From CBDCUC01 sp965222485 (GTDB lineage Bacteria > Pseudomonadota > Alphaproteobacteria > Rhizobiales > Hyphomicrobiaceae), in assembly GCA_965222485.1 (NCBI GenBank), contig CBDCUC010000040.1:682001-746000 (forward strand): 64,000 nt of DNA, in the 5' to 3' direction. The notes under the pieces were generated by a model. The model made no database searches. It saw only the letters and a program-made list of their open reading frames with translations, and was not told the DNA's origin. Position numbers and translations under genes: made by a program. Shown here in pieces: positions 18,382 to 25,861 of the stretch (its first letter is position 1; each line of letters opens with the position of its first letter).

Positions 18382-19218
18382 GTGCCGCAGTCGCCTGTCT
18401 GCAGTCATCAGCAAGATGACCACTCCCAATGTGCCCATAGCACGCAACCTGCTGCAAGCTTCGATACGTCGGCACTTATCAGTGCCAGGGGTTTGCGCGT
18501 CTCCCACGACACAAAAACAATTCTCCAAGACGTAGACCTTGACATATCCGCAGGCGAGATCGTTACCTTGATCGGACCGAACGGGGCGGGCAAGACAACA
18601 CTGGTCAGGGTTTTGTTGGGCGTCGAAACGCCGGACGCAGGCGGCTTACACGCCAAACCCGGACTTAAGATCGGCTACGTCCCACAGCGCTTCGATCGCG
18701 ACGCCGCGCTACCAATCACCGTCGTGCGTTTCTTGCGCATGGGATCTTCAATGAGCCACGCGGAAGCAATCCACTTGTTGCAAAGGGTCGGTGCGCACCA
18801 ATTGGCTGATCGGCAAATGAGCCGACTTTCCGGTGGCGAGCTACAACGTGTTCTATTGGCCCGGGCCGTATCACGCTTGCCCGACCTGTTGGTTCTCGAT
18901 GAGCCCGTGCGCGGTGTGGATTATGCGGGAGAGGCGGAACTCTACACGCTTATCAGCGATCTTCGGGAGGCTTACGGTTTCGGTGTTCTGATGGTTTCCC
19001 ACGACCTGCGCGTCGTCATGGCGGCAAGCGACCGCGTCGTCTGCATCAATCGACACGTGTGCTGTTCCGGCCAACCCACCGCTGTTGCGCAGCATCCAGA
19101 GTATGCACGCCTATTTGGAGAAAGTGCCGCGCGCGCCTTTGCGGTTTATGAGCACCATCACGATCACAGCCACGACTTGGCCGGCGAGCCACACGACGCC
19201 TCGGAGCACAAAAAATGA
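18382..19218 (+). CDS. znuC: Zinc ABC transporter ATP-binding protein ZnuC
   Basis: ATPase of the high-affinity zinc importer, cytoplasmic face of the inner membrane; 278 residues. Walker A is GPNGAGKTT (65-73), Q-loop in GYVPQRFD, signature LSGGELQRVLLARA, Walker B LLVLDEPVRGVD, H-loop VSHDLR. Both tails are rich in His and Asp: residues 8-20 have three histidines and a cysteine, and the C-terminus has a HHHDHSHD run, plausible zinc ligands. The start is GTG at 18382, two bases after the zur stop. Its stop overlaps the znuB start by four bases. Confidence 0.95.
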   Translation: MPQSPVCSHQQDDHSQCAHSTQPAASFDTSALISARGLRVSHDTKTILQDVDLDISAGEIVTLIGPNGAGKTTLVRVLLGVETPDAGGLHAKPGLKIGYVPQRFDRDAALPITVVRFLRMGSSMSHAEAIHLLQRVGAHQLADRQMSRLSGGELQRVLLARAVSRLPDLLVLDEPVRGVDYAGEAELYTLISDLREAYGFGVLMVSHDLRVVMAASDRVVCINRHVCCSGQPTAVAQHPEYARLFGESAARAFAVYEHHHDHSHDLAGEPHDASEHKK

Positions 19219-20015
19219 TCGAGCCATTTGTGCTGCGCGCACTGTCAGCCGGCATCATACTGGCGGTCATCGCCGCCCCGCTCGGCTGCATCGTCGTTTG
19301 GAATCGCATGGCTTACTTCGGTGAGACGATAGCGCAAGCCGGTCTGATTGGTGTGGCGCTTGGCCTTGCCTTGCAAATGGACCTTACGCTGGCTGTTCTT
19401 ATCGCGGGCGTCGCTATGGCATTGGCGATCCTTCTTGTCTCCCGCCAGAATGTTGTACCGCTGGATTCCGTTCTGGGCCTCATGCACCATGCAGCTTTAT
19501 CGGCAGGCGCCATTGCAGCAATTGGGCTTGCCGGCCCCTCCGTCGATCTTGTCGGATACCTGTTCGGCGATATCTTTGCGGTGACCTATTGGGAGGTCCT
19601 TTGCATGGGTGTTGGCGGCGTTGTCATACTTGCCGCCCTCGGTCTGATGTGGCCGTCCCTTTTAAGGTTGGCCGTCAACGAGGAACTGGCTGTTGCCGAG
19701 GGCGTCAATGCACAATACGTCCGACCCGCCTTCATAATTCTGCTGGCGATCGCCATCGCCTTTGCCATCAAAATCGTTGGTATATTGCTTGTGGTTGCCT
19801 TTCTCGTCGTTCCGGCGGTCGCGGCCCGGCCCTTCACTGCTACGCCGGAACAGATGGTCGGCTTCAGTGCTGTCATTGCCATTACCGGTGTGGTAACCGG
19901 GCTTGCGTTGTCATGGTCTGCGGATGTGCCAGGCGGCCCGGCGATCGTGTTGGTCATGGCGGGCTTCGCGGCCACATCTTTACTGTTTGCTGGTTTGCGC
20001 CATGGCGGATCTTGA
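19215..20015 (+). CDS. znuB: Zinc ABC transporter permease ZnuB
   Basis: Inner-membrane channel subunit of the zinc importer, 266 residues with about eight hydrophobic helices. Typical elements: RALSAGIILAVIAAPLGCIV at the N-terminus, MAYFGETIAQAGLIGVALGL, and LAVNEELAVAEGVNAQYV in the loop that contacts the ATPase. Translationally coupled to znuC (ATGA overlap, 19215-19218). The periplasmic zinc-binding protein znuA, usually next to these genes or divergent from them, is not in the window. Confidence 0.95.
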   Translation: MIEPFVLRALSAGIILAVIAAPLGCIVVWNRMAYFGETIAQAGLIGVALGLALQMDLTLAVLIAGVAMALAILLVSRQNVVPLDSVLGLMHHAALSAGAIAAIGLAGPSVDLVGYLFGDIFAVTYWEVLCMGVGGVVILAALGLMWPSLLRLAVNEELAVAEGVNAQYVRPAFIILLAIAIAFAIKIVGILLVVAFLVVPAVAARPFTATPEQMVGFSAVIAITGVVTGLALSWSADVPGGPAIVLVMAGFAATSLLFAGLRHGGS

Positions 20016-20133
20016 AGGCACGATCTTGAGCATTATCGGAGCGGGCCGCTGCGGGTCCCGTAAACCACTGCCTAGCAGCGTGCGTACCCACAGACAAATT
20101 GCTATTTCCCGATACGGCGCCCGATGTGTGCCT

Positions 20134-20155
20134 CACTCGCTTGCTATCGCGAGTG
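20134..20155 (+). terminator. Weak hairpin between znuB and ispG
   Basis: CACTCGC (20134-20140) pairs with GCGAGTG (20149-20155) around an eight-base loop. A five-T run follows, but only after eight further bases, so it is at best a weak terminator of the zur-znuCB operon. Confidence 0.35.
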
Positions 20156-20211
20156 CTGGCGGTTTTTGGGACGAATGAGGGCGTTATTTACGTAAAGAGA
20201 GACAATCGCTG

Positions 20212-22122
20212 ATGTCATCTGTTCTCACTAACGCGGCAGCGCGGCGCAACTCGATCGCGGTTGATGTCGCAGGTGTATTCGTTGGAGGTGGGCACCCCGT
20301 TGTTGTCCAATCCATGACCAACACCGACACCGCGGACGTTGAAGCAACCGTCCGTCAGGTCAAAGCCCTGGCGACCGCAGGTTCAGAACTCGTTCGGATT
20401 ACGGTGGACCGTAACGAAGCCGCGGCCGCAGTACCCCACATTAAGGAAAAGCTGCTCAACGACGGCGTTCACGTGCCGCTGGTTGGCGATTTTCATTACA
20501 TCGGCCACAAGCTTCTGGCCGAATACCCTGCTTGCGCCGAGGCATTGGACAAATACCGGATCAATCCAGGCAACGTTGGCTTCAAGGAAAAAAAGGACCG
20601 GCAGTTCTCCGCCATCATCGAACACGCGATCAAATGGAATAAGCCCGTCCGTATAGGTGTCAATTGGGGGTCGCTGGACAGCGAACTGCTGACCTTCTTA
20701 ATGGACGAGAACGCAAAAGCCACACAGCCCAATGATGCCCGCTCGGTTATGCATGAGGCCATTGTTCAGTCGGCGTTGCGCTCTTCAGAGCAGGCGCTGA
20801 ATGTGGGTTTGCCCGCTGACCGCATTATTATTTCTGCCAAGGTGTCTGCCGTTCAGGATCTTATTGCCGTCTACACAATGCTTGCCAAGCGTTGCCGCTA
20901 CGCGCTGCACGTCGGATTGACCGAAGCAGGGATGGGTTCCAAGGGAATTGTGTCGTCCTCAGCCGCAATGGGCATCCTGTTGCAGCAAGGCATCGGCGAT
21001 ACGATCCGCTTCTCGCTGACACCCGAACCTGGTGGCGACCGCACGCTTGAGGTCAGAGCAGCTCAGGAATTACTCCAAACCATGGGCATCCGCTCGTTCG
21101 TGCCTGCGGTCACGGCATGCCCCGGTTGCGGGCGAACGACGTCGACGGTTTTTCAGGAACTTGCGCAAGATGTACAGAACATTGTGCGTGACCGCATGCC
21201 CGAATGGAAAACGAAATATCCTGGTGTTGAAAATCTCAATCTCGCTGTTATGGGCTGCATCGTAAACGGTCCCGGTGAGAGCAAGCACGCCGACATCGGC
21301 ATCTCATTGCCCGGCACAGGCGAAGAGCCAGCAGCGCCGGTTTTCATCGATGGCAAAAAGTCCGTGATCCTACGCGGCCCCAACATCGCCGATGAGTTCA
21401 AGCAAATTGTCGAGCAATATGTCGAAGAGCGATTCAGCGTAGACAAAGTTGAGACAAGCGAAGCGGTGCTGCCTGATGCCATCCGCCAAAGGCTGCAGGA
21501 CGGGCAACAAGACCGAAATGAACCTGCAAGTGCAGACGACAGCGTCGCGCCTTCCGCGGAAGGCGAAAATGAGTCCGGCGTGATCGTCCTTCCGGCACCA
21601 GCCTCGGAAACTGTTGCTGTGCTACGCGATGTCGAGAGAGCCGCTGCCAGCGTGACCACCCCCGCCGCTCACACAATGGAACAGTACATTGCCAGCGAAA
21701 ACTCCGGCACCAGTGAGCAAGGAGATCTAAGTGATGTCTCACCCCCACCAGTGCCAGACGCGTCGCGCGAAGCCTCGCCTTCGGAGGCCGGGCCGGATCA
21801 GGCAGCAGCCCCTGACGTGCAAGGTGAGACAGCCCCCGCCAAAGACGTAGGCGAGATTAATGTGGAGTCAGTGCAAGCAAGCAATAATAGGGAAGTTGAC
21901 AGCCAAGACGCACCGCCCGTACCTCCCGATCTTCCACCCAGTGCCGCATCTCACGTATCACCCGTCGAGGAGAGTGCTGCGGCGAAGGATGCGCCCGACG
22001 CCGATGAGGTGGCGAGCACTGAGGAGCCATCGGACACGGCTGCGAAACACCCAGCCGATGCGAATGGCAACGAGATCACCGAACGTGAAACCGTCGCGTC
22101 AGCCGGAGGAAAAACGTCCTAA
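20212..22122 (+). CDS. ispG: 4-hydroxy-3-methylbut-2-enyl diphosphate synthase with long C-terminal tail
   Basis: [4Fe-4S] enzyme of the MEP isoprenoid pathway that turns MEcPP into HMBPP. Residues 1 to about 408 are a complete IspG: VQSMTNTDTADVEAT, VGDFHYIGHKLL, RINPGNVG, RIGVNWGSLD, GLTEAG, the cluster cysteines C303 and C306 (CPGCGRT) and C349 (MGCIVNGPGE) with the catalytic Glu in NGPGE. The family normally ends soon after the iron-sulfur domain. Here a further 228 residues follow in the same frame, low in complexity, rich in Glu, Asp, Ala, Pro, Ser and without hydrophobic segments, so probably disordered. No stop, frameshift or new start separates the two parts. Confidence 0.95.
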   Translation: MSSVLTNAAARRNSIAVDVAGVFVGGGHPVVVQSMTNTDTADVEATVRQVKALATAGSELVRITVDRNEAAAAVPHIKEKLLNDGVHVPLVGDFHYIGHKLLAEYPACAEALDKYRINPGNVGFKEKKDRQFSAIIEHAIKWNKPVRIGVNWGSLDSELLTFLMDENAKATQPNDARSVMHEAIVQSALRSSEQALNVGLPADRIIISAKVSAVQDLIAVYTMLAKRCRYALHVGLTEAGMGSKGIVSSSAAMGILLQQGIGDTIRFSLTPEPGGDRTLEVRAAQELLQTMGIRSFVPAVTACPGCGRTTSTVFQELAQDVQNIVRDRMPEWKTKYPGVENLNLAVMGCIVNGPGESKHADIGISLPGTGEEPAAPVFIDGKKSVILRGPNIADEFKQIVEQYVEERFSVDKVETSEAVLPDAIRQRLQDGQQDRNEPASADDSVAPSAEGENESGVIVLPAPASETVAVLRDVERAAASVTTPAAHTMEQYIASENSGTSEQGDLSDVSPPPVPDASREASPSEAGPDQAAAPDVQGETAPAKDVGEINVESVQASNNREVDSQDAPPVPPDLPPSAASHVSPVEESAAAKDAPDADEVASTEEPSDTAAKHPADANGNEITERETVASAGGKTS

Positions 22123-22197
22123 GCAAACGCGGATTTGTTTGTGCAGCGCCTGGCAGGTAGTTGCCGTCATCAAGGAATGTGCAAACCTGGGGCGACT

Positions 22198-23118
22198 CTA
22201 GCGGTCGCGTGACGCAACAAATTTTGCCGCCTCGCGCAAAACGTCGGCACGCGCACCGAACACGTCGAGTGCTCCGATCGCTGCCTGTTTTGCGTCTTCC
22301 AGGTCATGGCGTGTTTGTTCAAGTCCGCGAATTCCGATGAGCGTTGCCTTGCCAGAGTGTCCATCCTTGGCCACCGCCTTACCAACGATCTCCGCGCTAC
22401 CCTCTGCATCCAGGAGGTCATCGGAAATCTGAAACGCAACGCCGACGTTCTCACCATACGAACGCAGGGCGTTTCGTGCACTCATTTCCGCGCCGGCAAG
22501 TATGGCGCCGGCTTCGGCGGCAAAGGCTATCAACGCACCGGTCTTCATCGCCTGAAGTCTACGTATGTAATTCTCATCGGGATGCTGTGGCTGGCTGAGC
22601 TTCTCCGCTTCCAGATCCAGGGCCTGGCCACCGACCATGCCACATAGTCCGGAGGCACGCGCCAAACCGGCAACCAATTGCCCGACGATCTCGTGTCGTG
22701 CCGCGGCCACTGGTCCCTCTGCCAAGCTCGCATTTGCCAGCAACTCAAAAGCAAGCGCCTGCAGTCCGTCCCCAGCCAAAATCGCTGTCCAGTCGTCGAA
22801 AGCAGCCCAAACGGTTGGCTGCCCCCGTCTCACCTGGTCGTTATCCATCGCGGGCAAGTCGTCATGAATCAGCGAATAGCAATGCACGCATTCCACGGCG
22901 ACCGCGGTATCGAGCGCATCTTCAAGCGATAGTCCAAACAGTCCTGCACCCTCGGCGACAAGAAACGGTCTGAACCGCTTGCCTCCGCCGACCACGGCGT
23001 GACGCACGGCAGCCATCAGTCGTGGAGGTGATCCGTTGGCGGATAATTCGTCCACAAGTGTATTAAGACGTGCGTCGATCGCCTGGGCGATCTGCGGGAG
23101 TCTTTGCGCGAATGACAT
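22198..23118 (-). CDS. ispA: Polyprenyl (farnesyl/geranylgeranyl) diphosphate synthase
   Basis: Short-chain trans-prenyltransferase, 306 residues, cytoplasmic. The first Asp-rich motif is DDLPAMDND (86-94) in the bacterial DDx4D form typical of IspA-type farnesyl diphosphate synthases; the second is ISDDLLDAEG; GGKRFRP (45-51) binds diphosphate. It probably makes farnesyl or geranylgeranyl diphosphate from the MEP pathway products to which the nearby IspG contributes. Convergent with ispG and divergent from mtgA. Exact product length cannot be read with certainty. Confidence 0.9.
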   Translation of the reverse strand: MSFAQRLPQIAQAIDARLNTLVDELSANGSPPRLMAAVRHAVVGGGKRFRPFLVAEGAGLFGLSLEDALDTAVAVECVHCYSLIHDDLPAMDNDQVRRGQPTVWAAFDDWTAILAGDGLQALAFELLANASLAEGPVAAARHEIVGQLVAGLARASGLCGMVGGQALDLEAEKLSQPQHPDENYIRRLQAMKTGALIAFAAEAGAILAGAEMSARNALRSYGENVGVAFQISDDLLDAEGSAEIVGKAVAKDGHSGKATLIGIRGLEQTRHDLEDAKQAAIGALDVFGARADVLREAAKFVASRDR

Positions 23119-23244
23119 AGACGGCTTACCTTGCCGGGCTTAGGGGGTCGTGCCGCGTCCACCCGGCACAGGACTTTGAGCGACCGCATTTTTTGCGATG
23201 GATTGCTTTTGCGGCCTAACACAACGGCGAAGTGTAGCGGAAGT

Positions 23245-24183
23245 ATGCTGGATCCAAAGGCGACAAACGGCCCCGACGGACAGTCGGAGTATTTTCGCAA
23301 TAACACCTATATCGATAGCCTGGATCGGGGCAATCAGGAACCAATCATCGCCGCTGCAACCTGGCCGGACGCGATGCGGCGCTCGGCCACCCCAAAAAAC
23401 TGGCTAACGCGCTCGATCGGCCGGCTAGGATCCGCGCGTTTGCGTAATTGGCAAAACCTATATTCATCAACGTCGTTGCGGCAGCAATGGCGCAAGTCCG
23501 AGCCGCTACTGAGACGCATGGCGAAATATGCCGGTTTCGCTTTTGCCATCTGGTTCGCAGCCATGCTGGTGCTCATCATTGCATTGCGCTTTGTCAATCC
23601 GCCAACATCGGCATTGATGTTGATCCGCCTTGCTTCAGGCACCGACATAAAACAGACGTGGGTCCCACTACGGAGCATATCGCCAAATCTTGTACGTGCT
23701 GTCGTGGTTTCCGAGGACTGGCGGTTTTGCCAGCATTGGGGCATCGACTTACGCGAGATCGAGGCAGCCATCCGGCGTGCAAAACGGGGCGTGCCACGTG
23801 GAGCCAGCACCATTTCGATGCAGGTTGCCAAAAACATGTTTCTGTGGCCGTCGAAAAGCTATTTTCGAAAACTCCTGGAAGTCCCGCTGACACTGGCCAT
23901 CGAATTGTTCTGGCCGAAACGCCGCATTATTGAGGTCTATCTCAACATCGCGGAATGGGGCCGTGGCATATTCGGTGCGAGGGCCGCAGCCAGACACCAT
24001 TTTCGTACGGTACCTAAGTGGCTTGGCCGCCACCAAGCCGCGCTGCTTGCTGTATCGCTGCCAAATCCGTTGCGCAGAAGAGCCGGCCGGCCCACACGAC
24101 GTATGCAGGCGATGGCCCGCACTGTGGAGCAGCGCATGTATGCCGGTGGAAGGCGGGCAACAACCTGCATTTTCAGGCCTTGA
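23245..24183 (+). CDS. mtgA: Monofunctional biosynthetic peptidoglycan transglycosylase
   Basis: Inner-membrane glycosyltransferase (GT51) that polymerises lipid II into glycan strands, 312 residues. One transmembrane helix (GFAFAIWFAAMLVLIIAL, about residues 97-114) precedes the periplasmic domain with VVVSEDWRFCQHWGID (catalytic Glu in the ED pair), RGASTISMQVAKNMFLW, the KxxE-type segment FRKLLEVPLTLAIELFWPK, and RIIEVYLNIAEWGRGIFGA. The cytoplasmic N-terminus of about 95 residues is longer than in E. coli MtgA. Start chosen at ATG 23245; a TTG at 23131 or an ATG at about residue 44 are alternatives. Confidence 0.93.
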   Translation: MLDPKATNGPDGQSEYFRNNTYIDSLDRGNQEPIIAAATWPDAMRRSATPKNWLTRSIGRLGSARLRNWQNLYSSTSLRQQWRKSEPLLRRMAKYAGFAFAIWFAAMLVLIIALRFVNPPTSALMLIRLASGTDIKQTWVPLRSISPNLVRAVVVSEDWRFCQHWGIDLREIEAAIRRAKRGVPRGASTISMQVAKNMFLWPSKSYFRKLLEVPLTLAIELFWPKRRIIEVYLNIAEWGRGIFGARAAARHHFRTVPKWLGRHQAALLAVSLPNPLRRRAGRPTRRMQAMARTVEQRMYAGGRRATTCIFRP

Positions 24184-24461
24184 CCGCTTAGAGCGCAGAT
24201 CAGCCCGTGGGCCAGCCAATGACGCGCTGTCACCAACGCTGCGCCAACATTGCCGCCATGCGGGGCTGGTATTAGCTGGTGTTTGCGCGTATAAGGCCCG
24301 CCCAGAGCCTGTTTTAGCACTTCCTTGGTACCCGTCCTTGATGGTGACGCAAGGGTGAAACGTATCAGCAAATCAGGCGTTTATTCAGAAATTTGGCCGT
24401 GGTGCATGCCTGTGGTGCACACTCATCTTGCAGGCGGCCTTTCCGGTTTTGGAGCAGCAAA

Positions 24462-24647
24462 ATGGCAGTACCCAAGAAAAAGGTTTCGCGCATGAAGCGC
24501 AACAGCCGCCGCGCCCATGACGCGCTGACCGCCCCGACATACGTCGAAGACAAGGAATCGGGCGAACTGCGCCGGCCGCATCATATCGATCTGAAGACCG
24601 GCAAATACCGGGGCCGCCAGATCCTGGAGCCTAGCTCCGAGGCCTAG
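24462..24647 (+). CDS. rpmF: 50S ribosomal protein L32
   Basis: 61-residue ribosomal protein with the invariant start MAVPKKKVSRMKRNSRRAHD and the C-terminal YVEDKESGELRRPHHIDL and GKYRGRQIL. It is the zinc-free alphaproteobacterial form, without the CxxC pairs. GGAG lies eight bases upstream of the ATG. Preceded by mtgA on the same strand, an order common in Hyphomicrobiales. Confidence 0.97.
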   Translation: MAVPKKKVSRMKRNSRRAHDALTAPTYVEDKESGELRRPHHIDLKTGKYRGRQILEPSSEA

Positions 24648-25167
24648 GCGTGAGCTTGCCGACCGGGCAAGGCTGAATTGCGCATGCCGTGACAAACAGA
24701 ATTAACACGACGGAGTGGCCGAGAACGTCTGCTTGCGCGGACGGCGCGCGCTGGAGGCTTCCACGGGCACAGTGAATTTCATATAAGGCATTGAAAGTAA
24801 ACAGCATATTTTGATGTGGCTGCCATCGTCATGCGCTGTGCAGGGCTGCGAAAAGCACCGATTGATGCGGTCCCACCCCATTGCCCCGACGTATGACATC
24901 GCAAACGGCTCCGGGGACCATGGGCCACGAAGCGATTGCCCATCGCAATTTCGATCACTATGAATGTGGGGCCTTCGCGCGGCCAAATGGCTTTTTCCAG
25001 TGCTTTTTGATGGAAGCATGTCCACCAGAATTTGCAGGCAGCCGCGACGCGAAGGCGTGGATTCAACGTCGCGGATCAGCATGCAATGCGTCAACGCGGC
25101 ATGAGGTTAAACCGCCACAAATGGCGGTTATTGCCACTCTATCCGTTTGATTGGGGAGAAGAAGCAC
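24648..25167. other. Intergenic region with a small hairpin
   Basis: 520 bases between rpmF and the small membrane protein gene. Open frames here lack a ribosome binding site and family-like sequence. The one structure seen is a hairpin 38 bases before the next gene: AACCGCCA (25110-25117) and TGGCGGTT (25122-25129) around CAAA, with no T-run. No tRNA fold found. Confidence 0.5.
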
Positions 25168-25605
25168 ATGTCGCTCAGGTCCATACCACTGATTGTATTG
25201 GCGTTCATCTTATACAATGTCATCATTTTGCTAGGCGGCAGTGCGGCCGCCGATGAGACATTGCGAACAGTAATATTCAAACTGCCATCATTGCGCGCAA
25301 ACGCGGCAGGCGAGTTTGCCTACTGGAGCTTTACCTGGGGCGACCTGATCATCCTGATCACGATGATCCTGCTTTTCGTGGAAATCCTGAAAGCGACCTA
25401 CACATCGACTGCTTCATTGGTCGATCACGGCTTGTCCATGCTCGTGTTCGTTGCTTGCCTCGTCGAATTTCTGCTTTTCGACGGTGCATTCACCAGCGTC
25501 TTCTTTTTGATCATGGTGGCCACACTGATTGACGTTGTCGCAGGCTATACAATTGGTATACGGGTGGCCCGCCGCGACATCGGTTTTGGCGGCATGGGGG
25601 ATTAG
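25168..25605 (+). CDS. Small four-helix membrane protein, unknown
   Basis: 145 residues, strongly hydrophobic: helices at about 6-22, 59-76, 86-106 and 108-130, with the loop between helices 1 and 2 (about 24-55) predicted periplasmic. Starts MSLRSIPLIVLAFILYNVII at ATG 25168, with GGGGAGAAG eight bases upstream. I do not recognise the family and the sequence shows no catalytic motif. It is followed by a strong terminator, so it is probably a single-gene unit. Confidence 0.75.
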   Translation: MSLRSIPLIVLAFILYNVIILLGGSAAADETLRTVIFKLPSLRANAAGEFAYWSFTWGDLIILITMILLFVEILKATYTSTASLVDHGLSMLVFVACLVEFLLFDGAFTSVFFLIMVATLIDVVAGYTIGIRVARRDIGFGGMGD

Positions 25606-25650
25606 GGCTCAAAGCTCCATACAATCGTTTCCCATTGGGACAGGATAAAT

Positions 25651-25676
25651 GCGGCGGCTCATATTCGAGCCGCCGC
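25651..25676 (+). terminator. Rho-independent terminator after the small membrane protein gene
   Basis: Perfect ten-base stem GCGGCGGCTC / GAGCCGCCGC with a six-base loop (ATATTC), followed at once by TTTTCTTAT. 46 bases after the stop at 25605. Confidence 0.93.
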
Positions 25677-25861
25677 TTTTCTTATCTCAGATGCTTAACA
25701 CGTGCTTACTGAACCCCGCATTTCGCCGTCTCACTTTAACTCCTATTAAAAGTTTGCGCCTAAGCTGCTGTGGTTGTGAAAAGTCTTAGTTATATCCGTA
25801 TACGCGCATAAGAGCAGGCCGTGTCTGTTCGGCAAACGGGTCAAACTGAGGACCAACAGGA

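Noticed and set aside
24700..24790. Stretch resembling a serine/leucine tRNA 5' arm (GGAGTGGCCGAG)
   Set aside because: No anticodon stem, no GTTCGAAT-type T-arm and no matching acceptor stem follow.
24881..25150. Possible 89-codon gene between rpmF and the small membrane protein
   Set aside because: No ribosome binding site, no hydrophobic or domain pattern, composition unlike neighbours.
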